Positions 14,880 through 23,744 of a DNA stretch of 36,921 bases are shown here, piece after piece (position 1 is the first letter of the stretch; every line of letters starts with the position of its first letter). The notes under the pieces are model-generated. The model did not search any database, was not told the DNA's origin, and saw only the letters and a list, made by a program, of their open reading frames with translations. The stretch comes from Clostridiales bacterium (GTDB lineage Bacteria > Bacillota > Clostridia > Oscillospirales > Oscillospiraceae), in the NCBI GenBank assembly GCA_003150355.1, contig QAMJ01000010.1, forward strand, positions 1 through 36,921. Direction: 5' to 3'. The position numbers were made by a program, and so were the translations under genes.

Positions 14880-14908
14880 ATTCTAACAACATTCTACCGC
14901 AGTGTCAA
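14880..14908 (-). promoter_or_regulatory. Promoter of the potA leader RNA
   Basis: Minus-strand TTGACA (14903-14908), 17-nt spacer, TAGAAT (14880-14885). A perfect -35 makes this one of the strongest promoters in the window, in keeping with an abundant RNA. Confidence 0.85.
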
Positions 14909-14948
14909 TATAAATTTTCAATATCGGGGATTTTTAGGTGATATGATG

Positions 14949-14977
14949 ACCGGGTGAGACTCAAAGCCTCACCCGGT
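14949..14977 (-). terminator. Hairpin after the acyl-CoA ligase gene
   Basis: ACCGGGTGAG and CTCACCCGGT form a perfect 10-bp stem about 18 nt beyond the ligase stop. The following minus-strand sequence is only moderately T-rich. Confidence 0.65.
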
Positions 14978-14994
14978 TAGTGCTTTTTGAGTAT

Positions 14995-16746
14995 TTATTT
15001 TGCTTCAACGGTCTCGGGCTCTGCCTTGGCATTTGCAGCGGCGATCTTCTGGAGCTCCTCTTCCTCGAGCTGGCGGTAGGCGACCTTGCCGACAAGGGTC
15101 TTGGGAAGCTCATCCCGGAACTCTATCTCCTTGGGCATGGCGTACTTGGCGATGTGCTTTGCGGCATAGGCCATGATCTCCTTGCGGGTCTCCTCAATTG
15201 CGGGGACGCCGGGCTTGAGCATGACGAAAGCCTTGACGCGCTGCATCTTGTAAGAATCGGGCACGCCGATAACGCAGCTCATCTGCACCTGATCGCAGGC
15301 ATCGAGAATGTTCTCAAGCTGCGCGGGATAGACATTGTAGCCGGAGGTGATGATCATTCTCTTGCTGCGGCCCTTGAAGTAGATGAAGCCCTCATCGTCC
15401 ATAACACCGAGGTCGCCGGTGTAGACCCAGGTCAGGCCGTCGGCGTGCTTGCGGAGGGTGTTGGCCGTCTCATCGGGGTGCTTTATATACTCTTTCATAA
15501 CGGTGGGGCCGGCGAGCAGTATCTCACCCTCTTCGCCGTAGGGAAGCTCCTCATCCGTGCCGGGCTTGACGATCTTGATATAGGTATCCGGGAACGGCAG
15601 GCCGATGCTGCCCTCCTTGAACATATGCGTCGGGGTCAGGCAGCAGGCGGTGACGGTCTCGGTAGTGCCGTAGCCCTCGCGTACCTGAACGGTGGCGTGG
15701 TGGTCATAGAGGAACTTATCGAACTTCTTCTTGAGCTCGACAGACAGCGAGTCGCCGCCGGAGAAAACGCCCTTGAGGCAGCTGAGGTCGGCCTTATCCA
15801 TATTGGGCAGGCGCAGCAGCGCCTCATACAGCGTGGGGACGCCGGCGATGAAATTGCAGCGGTACTTGGTGATGAGCTTGGAATAGCTCTGCGCGGTGAA
15901 GCGCGGGACGAGGACGCAGCGGCCGCCCTGAGAGAGCATGGAATGGATGCACACGCCGAGACCGAAGCCGTGGAACAGCGGCATGGCGGAGAGCATACGG
16001 TCGCCCGGGCGGAACATGGGGTTGGTGGCAATGATCTGCTGGCCGAGAGCGTTGAAGTTCAGGTTCGTGAGCAGGATGCCCTTGGTGGTGCCGGTGGTGC
16101 CGCCGGAATAGAGGATGGCGGCGGGGTCATTGCCCTCACGGCTGACCTTATAGTTCCAGAAGCAGGCCTTGCCGAGACGCATGAACTCGTTCCAGCGGAT
16201 GACGGGAGCATCTTCCGGGATCTTCTTTATCTTGCGCCCCTCGGTGAGCATATAGCCGGCCTTCATGGGACGGGAGAGCTCATCGCGTATGCTGGCAATG
16301 ACGACGTTCACGACGCAGGTGTTCTGGCGGATGGCCTCAAACTTGCCGTAGAACTGGTCAAGGGTAACGACGGTAACGCTCTCGGACTCGTTTATGTAGA
16401 ACTCAAGCTCCTTCTCACTGGAGAGGGGGTGAACCATGTTCGCGATGGCGCCGACCATGTTGACGGCATAGAACATATAGATGGCCTGAGGGCAGTTCGG
16501 CATGGCGATGGTGACCTTGTCGTTTGCTCTGACGCCGAGGGTGCGCAGGCTGCGGGCGCACTTCTCTATATTTGCGACGAGATCCTTATAAGTGGTGGAA
16601 CGCCCCATGAAATCGAAGGCGATATTGTTCGGGTACTGCTCGGCGATCTTTTCGACCGCCTCGACCATTGAGCCCTGAAAATAATCCAGCGTGGCGGGAA
16701 CATCGCCAAGACTGTTGAGCCAAGGTCTTTTTGCTGTGATCTCCAT
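14995..16746 (-). CDS. AMP-forming acyl-CoA synthetase
   Basis: An adenylate-forming ligase of 583 residues that activates a carboxylic acid with ATP and couples it to CoA. Seen: the P-loop YSGGTTGTTKG (213-223), the YGTTE motif, the hinge region YTGDLG with GFIYFKGRSKRMIITSGYNVYP, and the C-terminal catalytic lysine in LPKTLVGKV. The overall pattern is that of medium/long-chain fatty-acid CoA ligases, but chain length cannot be read from the motifs. The Ala/Glu-rich tail after the lysine is unusual but harmless. It lies 28 nt downstream of the E2-like acyltransferase gene in the same unit, suggesting that the acyl-CoA made here is passed to that enzyme. Confidence 0.88.
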   Translation of the reverse strand: MEITAKRPWLNSLGDVPATLDYFQGSMVEAVEKIAEQYPNNIAFDFMGRSTTYKDLVANIEKCARSLRTLGVRANDKVTIAMPNCPQAIYMFYAVNMVGAIANMVHPLSSEKELEFYINESESVTVVTLDQFYGKFEAIRQNTCVVNVVIASIRDELSRPMKAGYMLTEGRKIKKIPEDAPVIRWNEFMRLGKACFWNYKVSREGNDPAAILYSGGTTGTTKGILLTNLNFNALGQQIIATNPMFRPGDRMLSAMPLFHGFGLGVCIHSMLSQGGRCVLVPRFTAQSYSKLITKYRCNFIAGVPTLYEALLRLPNMDKADLSCLKGVFSGGDSLSVELKKKFDKFLYDHHATVQVREGYGTTETVTACCLTPTHMFKEGSIGLPFPDTYIKIVKPGTDEELPYGEEGEILLAGPTVMKEYIKHPDETANTLRKHADGLTWVYTGDLGVMDDEGFIYFKGRSKRMIITSGYNVYPAQLENILDACDQVQMSCVIGVPDSYKMQRVKAFVMLKPGVPAIEETRKEIMAYAAKHIAKYAMPKEIEFRDELPKTLVGKVAYRQLEEEELQKIAAANAKAEPETVEAK

Positions 16747-16774
16747 AATTGATCCTTTCTTTCTGTTAATACTA

Positions 16775-17653
16775 TTAATACTCTACGGGAGTGCTGAAAG
16801 GCTGTTCGAGAAGCTCGGGGTTCTCCATGAGCTTCTTGAGCAGGCGCACGGTGCCGGAATAATAGTACCCGTCGCCGATACGCTCATCGACCGTGAGGCC
16901 GAGACCGATGACCGGGCGCACGGTATAGCTGCCGTCCTCATGCCATTCGGGGGCAAGGTGCTTCTTGCCGATGACGCAGAAGAAGGAGTTCGTACCCCAG
17001 TTGTTCAGATGGTGATACCCGCTCTGAAGGCCGATGGAGCCAAGGTTCGTGAGGAATATCGAGGCATAGTTCGGGTCGGCCTTGATGAGGTCAAAGGGAA
17101 CCTTGCCGCGATGGTCGAGGAAGAAAAGAATATTCACGACTATCTTGAGCATCCAGTGCGGCAGACGGACGAGCTTATCCATAAAGTCACTGGAGTTGTC
17201 CTTAACGTCATCGCGGCGGCACTGGTATATCTCTTCCAGAATGGAGGTGTGGAGGGTGTCGATGGTATCGTCCCCACCGTAGTGCTTATAGGCAAGGCCT
17301 TCTTCGGAGGAGTCGGCAAAGTGCTTCTTCACGACGAAGGCGACGGAGATATGGTCGCGCTCATAGACGCGGTTGCCGGAGATGAAGCGGTTCATGCGCG
17401 GGCGCAGCACAAAGCACTTGACAAGCGCCGCCATGATTATGTGGAAGTAATTATACTTATCCTTTTCAAGCCCCTCGTTCTTCTTGACGAGATATTCGTC
17501 TATCGGGCGCAGGTCGATATCCTGCTGGATATATGCCTCATTATCCGCGCGGTTCGGGTAGAGGAAGGCGATGAACTGCGCCATCGAGGGCGCTTCGTCA
17601 CGAAGCCAATAGGCGTCAAAGCGGTCGCCGTGCTTTTTTTCTCTCTTCTCCAT
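16775..17653 (-). CDS. E2-like acyltransferase lacking the catalytic histidine
   Basis: A 292-residue stand-alone relative of the catalytic domain of 2-oxoacid dehydrogenase E2 and chloramphenicol acetyltransferase. The fold signatures NRFISGNRVYER (88-99), SIFLTNLGSIG (198-208) and the C-terminal loop are recognisable. There is no lipoyl or peripheral-subunit domain, and no dehydrogenase E1/E3 genes nearby. In the catalytic motif the usual DHRxxDG reads DERIGDG (256-262), with Glu257 in place of the essential histidine, so classical acyltransfer chemistry is doubtful. It is first in a two-gene unit with an acyl-CoA ligase. Possible roles are an altered acyltransferase for lipid or secondary product, or a binding protein. 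Confidence 0.75.
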   Translation of the reverse strand: MEKREKKHGDRFDAYWLRDEAPSMAQFIAFLYPNRADNEAYIQQDIDLRPIDEYLVKKNEGLEKDKYNYFHIIMAALVKCFVLRPRMNRFISGNRVYERDHISVAFVVKKHFADSSEEGLAYKHYGGDDTIDTLHTSILEEIYQCRRDDVKDNSSDFMDKLVRLPHWMLKIVVNILFFLDHRGKVPFDLIKADPNYASIFLTNLGSIGLQSGYHHLNNWGTNSFFCVIGKKHLAPEWHEDGSYTVRPVIGLGLTVDERIGDGYYYSGTVRLLKKLMENPELLEQPFSTPVEY

Positions 17654-17873
17654 AAAAACCTCTCGTTAATTATTTGTTATAGATTTGCTGCCAATCGTCA
17701 GTATAAAATGGTTCAATGCAAAATGCAACAAATTTTTTAATCTTTTTACGACGCGGTGACTCCGCTTAATGCGGCAAGAGCAGATGCCGAGAAAATTTGT
17801 GTTTTGATGACGGCACTTTTTCGCAGGAATACTTTTTGTATTTCAAGAAAAAGTGTCTAAATCAGGACGCAAA
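17654..17873. other. Intergenic region upstream of the acyltransferase-ligase unit
   Basis: AT-rich, with the promoter at 17700-17728. A small CCGC/GCGG hairpin (about 17763-17775) and a CACTTTTT/AAAAAGTG inverted repeat around AATAC/GTATT (17815-17855) may end transcription of the membrane-protein gene to the right. Nothing coding is seen. Confidence 0.5.
17700..17728 (-). promoter_or_regulatory. Promoter of the acyltransferase-ligase unit
   Basis: Minus-strand TTGCAT (17723-17728), 17-nt spacer, TATACT (17700-17705), 47 nt before the ATG at 17653. Confidence 0.65.
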
Positions 17874-19619
17874 TTATCCGGCAGATGCCGCAGACGTATT
17901 ATGGGGTGTCGCCGCAATATAATAAATCTTAAGATTTGTCTCCTCACTCAGCGGCTCGACCGGGACGGCGACGGCGTCGGGGTCATAGTAGGTGTTTATA
18001 TGCTTCATCGTCCGCTCAATGTTGTTGTCGATGATATAGATATCCTCCCGGCCGACGATATCGCGGAAAGGGTTTTCTATACCGTGGCTCTCAAGCAGCT
18101 CCTCGATAACGGGGTGGTGCATGCTCCAGCCGCCGATCTGCACGAGCTTATCGGCATAGCCCGCAGGGGGAGTTTCAAGAGGGCTGTAGAGCGAGTGATC
18201 GATAGACCACGTCGTGAAGAAATAGAAATGCTCATTATCGGCGAGCAGAGTCTCTATTGCAGCCTTCTCCGAGGATTTGTCCTCAATGGTGTTATGGCTG
18301 TCATACAGGCAGTAGGCGCGGTTCGCGCGGCAGCTTATGAACAGGCTGGTACAGAGCAGGGCGAGGAGCAGCAGAGGCTCACCGCGCAGCTTATCTTCAT
18401 CCATAAGCATGGTGATGACGAGTGCCATTGACAGGAAAATGCCGATATCGATACGGTTTGCAAGGTAGCGGTCGATATAAATAAAGACCATGTACACAAC
18501 GAAGAACAGACCGAGAGTATAGAGGAGCGTTATCCAGTCCTCCGTACGGCGGCGCGAACAGGCAAGCCACAGCAGCAGCATGAGCGCAAAGCCGGCGAAG
18601 GGCCGGTCAAGGCAGAAGCCGCCGATGCATTTTTCGAGGAATATGCCGAGGCACTCGCCGATGCTTTTGCGCTGGTACTCGGTGTCCCGCGCGGCGATGA
18701 TGGTATCGATATTCTCCTTGGTGAACTTCTCGGTGTCATAGAAGTCCCAGCCGTTTATCATGCTGAGGAAGTTTTCGTCGATGCCGATGGAGTCATAGAC
18801 ATCTTTCAGACTGTCGTACTTCGGCAGTTCGAAGTCCACGAGCTGGCAGCGGGCAGTGTCAAACTCCGTATACGCCTTGACATAGGGGCGCTTCCACATC
18901 CACTGGCTGAACGCAAACAGTGCAAGTGCCGAGGCTGCCAGCAGCACAAACGGCGTGAGAAAGCGCAGCATGGATTTGAGCACGTCCTTTGCGCGCTGAC
19001 CGCGGCGCTCGAGCCATAGCCTGACGAGGACATACAGGCAGCCGCCCGTCATCATAAGCGCACAGACACCGAAAGACTCGTACCGCCACGCAAGCCCGCA
19101 CAGGGCGAGGGCGAAGCCCAGCCACAGGGACAGCTTCATAACGCGCCCGGTCTCATTGCGCATGGCATAGAGCATGAGGAACATCCCGCTCGCCGTGCCT
19201 ATGGCGCCCGGCTTTGAGAAGTTGAGACTGAGGTAACAGTCCGTGCCGAACGCGCCGAGGAGCACGGCGGTCATAACAAGAGCGGGGGCGGGCCTGAAGC
19301 GGCGCAGCAGCACCCATGTTATCGCGGTGAAGCCGCAGAACAGCACGAGATATTCACAGAAGCTGTACCACGGGAAGCCCGTGCCGAAGGCACCGTAGAG
19401 CACCTTTATCAGGCAGGCGAGCACGATGTTGACGTAGGGCATCCATATCGTCCGGTGGCTGAGCTGCCCGTCGACGAATTTGCTGAGGAACAGATCGTCG
19501 TTCGTCTCATACACGGGGGCAAAGCAGGTCAGCATGAAGGCGAGAAAAACGGCGTTTATAATGACGGCAGCGGCGAGCTTTACCCAGCCCCTGGTCTGCC
19601 AGGCCTCTTTAAGGCGCAT
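17874..19619 (-). CDS. Polytopic membrane protein, paralogue B (GT-C-like)
   Basis: A protein of about 581 residues with some ten hydrophobic segments in its N-terminal two thirds and a soluble C-terminal domain. After the first helix comes an acidic loop, VYETNDDLFLSKFVDGQLS, and further on MPYVNIVLACLIKVLYG; acidic pairs at this position are typical of GT-C type glycosyltransferases using polyprenyl-linked sugars, but no family assignment is certain. The C-terminal part ends VEPLSEETNLKIYYI, parallel to its neighbour. The start at 19619 is preferred to an ATG six codons upstream because AAGGAGGG falls inside that extension. It follows paralogue A at 14 nt and is probably in the same transcript. 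Confidence 0.75.
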   Translation of the reverse strand: MRLKEAWQTRGWVKLAAAVIINAVFLAFMLTCFAPVYETNDDLFLSKFVDGQLSHRTIWMPYVNIVLACLIKVLYGAFGTGFPWYSFCEYLVLFCGFTAITWVLLRRFRPAPALVMTAVLLGAFGTDCYLSLNFSKPGAIGTASGMFLMLYAMRNETGRVMKLSLWLGFALALCGLAWRYESFGVCALMMTGGCLYVLVRLWLERRGQRAKDVLKSMLRFLTPFVLLAASALALFAFSQWMWKRPYVKAYTEFDTARCQLVDFELPKYDSLKDVYDSIGIDENFLSMINGWDFYDTEKFTKENIDTIIAARDTEYQRKSIGECLGIFLEKCIGGFCLDRPFAGFALMLLLWLACSRRRTEDWITLLYTLGLFFVVYMVFIYIDRYLANRIDIGIFLSMALVITMLMDEDKLRGEPLLLLALLCTSLFISCRANRAYCLYDSHNTIEDKSSEKAAIETLLADNEHFYFFTTWSIDHSLYSPLETPPAGYADKLVQIGGWSMHHPVIEELLESHGIENPFRDIVGREDIYIIDNNIERTMKHINTYYDPDAVAVPVEPLSEETNLKIYYIAATPHNTSAASAG

Positions 19620-19633
19620 TGTCCTTCCCTCCT

Positions 19634-21334
19634 TCATCCGGTGATGCGGTAAATTTCAAGCCCGGTCTCGGTGCTCAGCGGCTCTACAAGCTCCGCCGAG
19701 GCGTCCGGATCGTAGTATTCGCTTATGAATCTGATAGTGAGATCGATATCGTCGTCGATGATAAAGACGTTGTCCTTACCGACGATATCGCGGTAGGGGT
19801 TCACGACGCCGTAGTCCGCCATCGTATGCGCGACGATGGGGTTCTGCGTGAGCCAGCCGCCGATGATGACGATCCTGTCCCAATAGCCGTCGGGCGGGGT
19901 CTCAAAGGCGGAGTATATGGCCTTGTCGAGCGGGTCTACCTTGCAGAGATACAGGCAGTCGTTATCCGTAAGGAGCGTATTGACAGCCTGCTTGAGCTCG
20001 CTCTTGTCCTCGGCCATGCTGTGAGAGCCGAAGCGGTAGTCCGTGCGGCTGTACATATAGCTTGTGAACAGAGCGCAGAGGAGCAGCAGCGCGGAGAGCA
20101 CGTGCTCCTTATTGAAGAACTCCTTTTTCAGAGTCCAGATCAGGACGGTGATGACCGCCATGAAAAGCCCCATATCCACGCGGTCGACAAGATAGCGCCC
20201 GCGGCGGATGAGATAGAGATAGAAAACGCAGAATATACCGATCTCGAAAGCAAAGGTGAACCAGCCGCGCAGGTCATGCTCCCCGCAGGCGAGCCAGAGC
20301 GCGAACACGATGAGCAGCAGGTACACGGCCTGATGCTCGAAAAATCGCACCGTGCAGGTATCGAGCAGCTTGCCGAGGCACTCGCCAAGGCTCGGCGCGG
20401 GCCTTGCCACGTCACGGGCGGCGGTTATGGCGTCCATGGTCTCCTTATTAAATAGGTCGGGATCATAGAAGTTCCAGCTTTGCAGGACCTCGACCGCGGT
20501 CTCGCTCAGGCCGAGGCTGTCATAGGTCTCGGGAATCTCCTCATAGGCGGGGATGCCGTAGTCGCTCATGGCGATGCGCGAATCATCAAAGCGGCGGTAG
20601 GTGCCCCACTCGCCGCGGCTCCAGACAGCGCCGTCATAGGCATAGAGCCCCGCGGCAATGGCCAGCACGGCGGCAAAGGGGAGAGCATAGCACACGATCG
20701 CGGCGAGCTTTTTCTCGATACCCTTGTCCGCAAGGACGCCCCAGATGTATCTCAGGCCGAGCACGGACATGAGCGCTGCGCAGGGCAGGAACTCCATGAA
20801 GCGCAGCATTGCGCCGAAGATGGCGAGCACCCCGCCGAGAATGACCGGGAGCGCACGGCGGCCTTTTGCGCGAAACTCCATAGCGTGGAGCATCAGCGCA
20901 AGCCCCGCAATGGTGCAGACGGCGGCGGTCTTGGTATAGCTGATGCAGGTATAGCTGTCAACGCCGATGAGCACGAGCGCCATAACGGTCAGCACTGCGC
21001 CCTGCCATGCGCGCAGGCGCTCGAACATGATCAACGTAAGCGCAGTGAAGCCCGCGAAGAGCAGAACATACTGAAGGATAGTGAACCACGGGAGCGTATC
21101 GCCCAGCAGGTACAGCCCCTTGAGCAGGTTCGTGAGCACATAATTCATATAAGGAATATGCGCGTCCTTGACAGACATCTGCCCGTCGACAAAGGCGGCG
21201 AGGGTCTGATCGTCATTGCTCTCAAAGCCTGGGGTGATAAAGGCGAGAATGCAGGTGAGCACAAGGGCGTTGAGCAGCACCGCGCCGAGCAGGCGCAGCT
21301 TTGCGCCGGAGTTCCATTTTTCTTTAAGAGTCAT
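19634..21334 (-). CDS. Polytopic membrane protein, paralogue A (GT-C-like)
   Basis: A 566-residue paralogue of the next gene, with the same plan: short basic N-terminus, first helix, acidic loop FESNDDQTLAAFVDGQMS, IPYMNYVLTNLLKGLY, several membrane helices, a periplasm-like stretch with SWNFYDPDLFNKETMDAI, and a C-terminal soluble domain containing ETPPDGYWDRIVIIGGWL and VEPLSTETGLEIYRI. Each of these has a counterpart in paralogue B, so the pair arose by tandem duplication followed by strong divergence. AAGGAGG stands before ATG 21334. It lies 33 nt downstream of tex. A role in cell-surface glycan or teichoic acid assembly is a guess from topology only. Confidence 0.75.
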   Translation of the reverse strand: MTLKEKWNSGAKLRLLGAVLLNALVLTCILAFITPGFESNDDQTLAAFVDGQMSVKDAHIPYMNYVLTNLLKGLYLLGDTLPWFTILQYVLLFAGFTALTLIMFERLRAWQGAVLTVMALVLIGVDSYTCISYTKTAAVCTIAGLALMLHAMEFRAKGRRALPVILGGVLAIFGAMLRFMEFLPCAALMSVLGLRYIWGVLADKGIEKKLAAIVCYALPFAAVLAIAAGLYAYDGAVWSRGEWGTYRRFDDSRIAMSDYGIPAYEEIPETYDSLGLSETAVEVLQSWNFYDPDLFNKETMDAITAARDVARPAPSLGECLGKLLDTCTVRFFEHQAVYLLLIVFALWLACGEHDLRGWFTFAFEIGIFCVFYLYLIRRGRYLVDRVDMGLFMAVITVLIWTLKKEFFNKEHVLSALLLLCALFTSYMYSRTDYRFGSHSMAEDKSELKQAVNTLLTDNDCLYLCKVDPLDKAIYSAFETPPDGYWDRIVIIGGWLTQNPIVAHTMADYGVVNPYRDIVGKDNVFIIDDDIDLTIRFISEYYDPDASAELVEPLSTETGLEIYRITG

Positions 21335-21367
21335 GTGGCCTCCTTTTTCCTCTTTACGGAAGCGGAG

Positions 21368-23521
21368 TTATTTTGCTTGTTTCATCGAAAGGGAGATGCG
21401 GTGCTTCTTCTCATCCACATCGAGCACGACGACCTTGACGATATCGCCGACGGCGACGGCTTCGCTCGGGTGGCGGATGAACTTATCGCTGATCTGCGAG
21501 ATGTGGACAAGACCGTCCTGATGCACGCCGATATCGACGAACACGCCGAAGTCGATGACGTTGCGCACGGTGCCGGTCAGCACCATGCCGGGCTTGAGGT
21601 CCTTTATCTCGAGCACGTCCTGACGCAGCAGCACTGGCGGCAGCTCATCGCGCGGGTCGCGCCCGGGCTTGAGAAGCTCAGCGGCAATATCGCGCAGGGT
21701 CGGCTCACCGACACCGCACGCCTCAGCGGCTCTCGCGACGCCGTAGTTATCCAGGCGCTGCTTGAGATCAGAGAGCTTGCCTGCCTTGACGTCGGCCATA
21801 GTGTACCCGCAAATCTCGAGGAGCTTCGACGCGGCGTCATAGCTCTCGGGGTGGACGGCGGTGTTATCGAGCACCTGCTTGCTCTCCGGCACGCGCAGGA
21901 AGCCTGCACACTGCTGGAAGGCCTTGGGGCCGAGCTTCGGGACTTTATTGATGGCCTTGCGGCTGGTGAAGATGCCGTTCTCCTCGCGATAGGCGACAAT
22001 GTTCTTCGCGGTGGTTTTGGTAAGCCCCGACACGCGCTGCAAAAGCGAGGGGGACGCGGTGTTTATATCCACGCCGACGGCGTTGACGCAGTCCTCGACG
22101 ACGCCTGTGAGCGTCTCCTCAAGGCGCGCCTGCGGCATATCGTGCTGGTACTGGCCGACGCCGATGGCCATGGGGTCTATCTTGACAAGCTCCGCGAGCG
22201 GGTCCTGAAGCCTGCGCGCGATGGAGACGGCGGAGCGAAGGTTGACGTCATAGTCCGGGAACTCCTCGGCGGCAAGCTTCGAAGCGGAGTAGACAGACGC
22301 GCCGGCTTCATTCACGATAGCGTAGCTCAGGCCGCCGCCGAGCTGGGAGATCATTTCAACGGCCATCTGCTCGGTCTCGCGTGAGGCGGTGCCGTTGCCG
22401 ATGGCGATATGCTCAACATTGTGCTTTCTCACAAGGCCGGAGAGGATGCGGATGGCCTCGGCTTTTTTACCGGCAGAGAAGGTCGGGTACACAACGGCGG
22501 TATCGAGCACCTTGCCAGTACCGTCGACGACCGCGACCTTGCAGCCGTTGCGGTAGCCGGGGTCGAGACCCATAGTGACCTTGCCCTTGACGGGCGGCTG
22601 CATCAGCAGCGGGCGCAGGTTGAGGGCAAACATCTTTATCGCGCCCTCGCAGGCGGTATCGGTAAGGGCGGCGCGCGTCTCCCGCTCCATTGACGGCCAA
22701 ATAAGGCGGTCGTAAGCGTCGTCCGCCGCGGCGCGGACAAAGGCCATCGCGCGGCTGCCGGGCTTTATAACGGCGCGGCGCACGTTCTGGAGCGCAAGCT
22801 CCCGGTCGAGTCCGACGCTGACCTTGAGCTTATCCTCCTTCTCGCCGCGGTTGATGGCGAGGATCTGGTGCCCCTGAAGCTTACCGATGCTCTGGCTGAA
22901 GTCATAATAGAGCCGGTAGACGCTGTCCTCCTCGGTCACGGCTTCGGACTTGAGCACGGCCTTTGCGGAGATGAGGTCACGCAGCCTGCTGCGGATATCG
23001 GCGTTATCGGATATCATCTCGGCGATGATATCCGACGCGCCGGCGAGCGCGTCCTCGACGGTCTCAACGCCCTTTTCGGGGGCTATGTATTCCTTGGCGA
23101 GCTCCTCCGGTTCGGGCAGGCCGCTGCCCTGCGCGAAGAGCGCGAGGGCGAGCGGCTCGAGTCCTTTTTCTTTGGCGACGGTTGCGCGCGTGCGGCGCTT
23201 GGGCTTATACGGGCGGTAGATATCCTCAAGGGCGGCAAGGGTCGCGGCCTCGTCAATGGCGGCCGAGAGCTCATCGGTGAGCTTGCCCTGCTCCTCGATG
23301 GATTTCTTCACCGTGTCGCGCCGCTCCTGAAGCCCGCGCAGATATTCAAGGCGCTCGGCGAGAGTGCGCAGGGTCGTGTCGTCCATCGCGCCGTGCAGCT
23401 CCTTGCGGTAGCGGGCGATGAAGGGAATGGTGTTGCCCTCGTCGATGAGCTTGATGACATTATCGATATGGTTCTGCTCGCGGCCAAGCTCGCGGGCAAG
23501 AATTTGGCTTATGCTTTCCAA
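21368..23521 (-). CDS. tex: Tex-family RNA-binding transcription accessory protein
   Basis: A 717-residue protein typical of Tex/YhgF: an N-terminal helical domain (NVIKLIDEGNTIPFIARYRK, ALEDIYRPYKPKRRTRATVA), a YqgF-like RNase H fold (TMGLDPGYRNGCKVAVVDGTG), a helix-hairpin-helix part (LTKTTAKNIVAYREENG) and a C-terminal S1 domain (GMVLTGTVRNVIDFGVFVDI to ISLSMK). It binds nucleic acid and associates with transcription; the precise role in Firmicutes is not settled. The start is TTG at 23521, with AAGGAG 7 nt upstream; no ATG fits the conserved N-terminus. It is the first gene of a unit with the two membrane paralogues. Confidence 0.93.
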   Translation of the reverse strand: MESISQILARELGREQNHIDNVIKLIDEGNTIPFIARYRKELHGAMDDTTLRTLAERLEYLRGLQERRDTVKKSIEEQGKLTDELSAAIDEAATLAALEDIYRPYKPKRRTRATVAKEKGLEPLALALFAQGSGLPEPEELAKEYIAPEKGVETVEDALAGASDIIAEMISDNADIRSRLRDLISAKAVLKSEAVTEEDSVYRLYYDFSQSIGKLQGHQILAINRGEKEDKLKVSVGLDRELALQNVRRAVIKPGSRAMAFVRAAADDAYDRLIWPSMERETRAALTDTACEGAIKMFALNLRPLLMQPPVKGKVTMGLDPGYRNGCKVAVVDGTGKVLDTAVVYPTFSAGKKAEAIRILSGLVRKHNVEHIAIGNGTASRETEQMAVEMISQLGGGLSYAIVNEAGASVYSASKLAAEEFPDYDVNLRSAVSIARRLQDPLAELVKIDPMAIGVGQYQHDMPQARLEETLTGVVEDCVNAVGVDINTASPSLLQRVSGLTKTTAKNIVAYREENGIFTSRKAINKVPKLGPKAFQQCAGFLRVPESKQVLDNTAVHPESYDAASKLLEICGYTMADVKAGKLSDLKQRLDNYGVARAAEACGVGEPTLRDIAAELLKPGRDPRDELPPVLLRQDVLEIKDLKPGMVLTGTVRNVIDFGVFVDIGVHQDGLVHISQISDKFIRHPSEAVAVGDIVKVVVLDVDEKKHRISLSMKQAK

Positions 23522-23557
23522 TGTGTTTCTCCTTGGTTACTTGATTTGCAATTTATT

Positions 23558-23586
23558 ATTATAACATGCAAGGCTGCTTCGGGCAA
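23558..23586 (-). promoter_or_regulatory. Promoter of tex
   Basis: Minus-strand TTGCCC (23581-23586), 17-nt spacer, consensus TATAAT (23558-23563), 36 nt before the TTG start. Confidence 0.7.
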
Positions 23587-23643
23587 GTGCGGGCTTTTTG
23601 GGGAAAGTTAGTTGATTGCACGTGATTTCTGCAAATATTATTG

Positions 23644-23672
23644 TTGCAAATTTCATGGGGCTGTGATAGAAT
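23644..23672 (+). promoter_or_regulatory. Promoter of rpmE
   Basis: TTGCAA (23644-23649), 17-nt spacer, TAGAAT (23667-23672). Confidence 0.7.
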
Positions 23673-23693
23673 ACTTGTCGCGTCTTGTAACTA

Positions 23694-23709
23694 TGCCCTA
23701 TGCGGGGCA
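23694..23709 (+). promoter_or_regulatory. Hairpin in the rpmE leader, possible L31 autoregulatory site
   Basis: TGCCC/GGGCA with a 6-nt loop in a leader of roughly 65 nt, about 35 nt before the rpmE start. Small leader hairpins that bind L31 are known in several phyla; that this is one is only a guess. Confidence 0.3.
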
Positions 23710-23744
23710 CAATCATGACAGCATATGATAAGGAGTTTTACGCA

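Noticed and set aside
14980..16671. A 563-codon plus-strand frame opposite the acyl-CoA ligase
   Set aside because: The ligase motifs on the other strand are unmistakable; this frame has no start signals.
20480..22384. A 634-codon plus-strand open frame opposite tex and paralogue A
   Set aside because: It crosses two well-supported minus-strand genes, has no ribosome binding site and a composition expected for the complement of GC-rich coding DNA.
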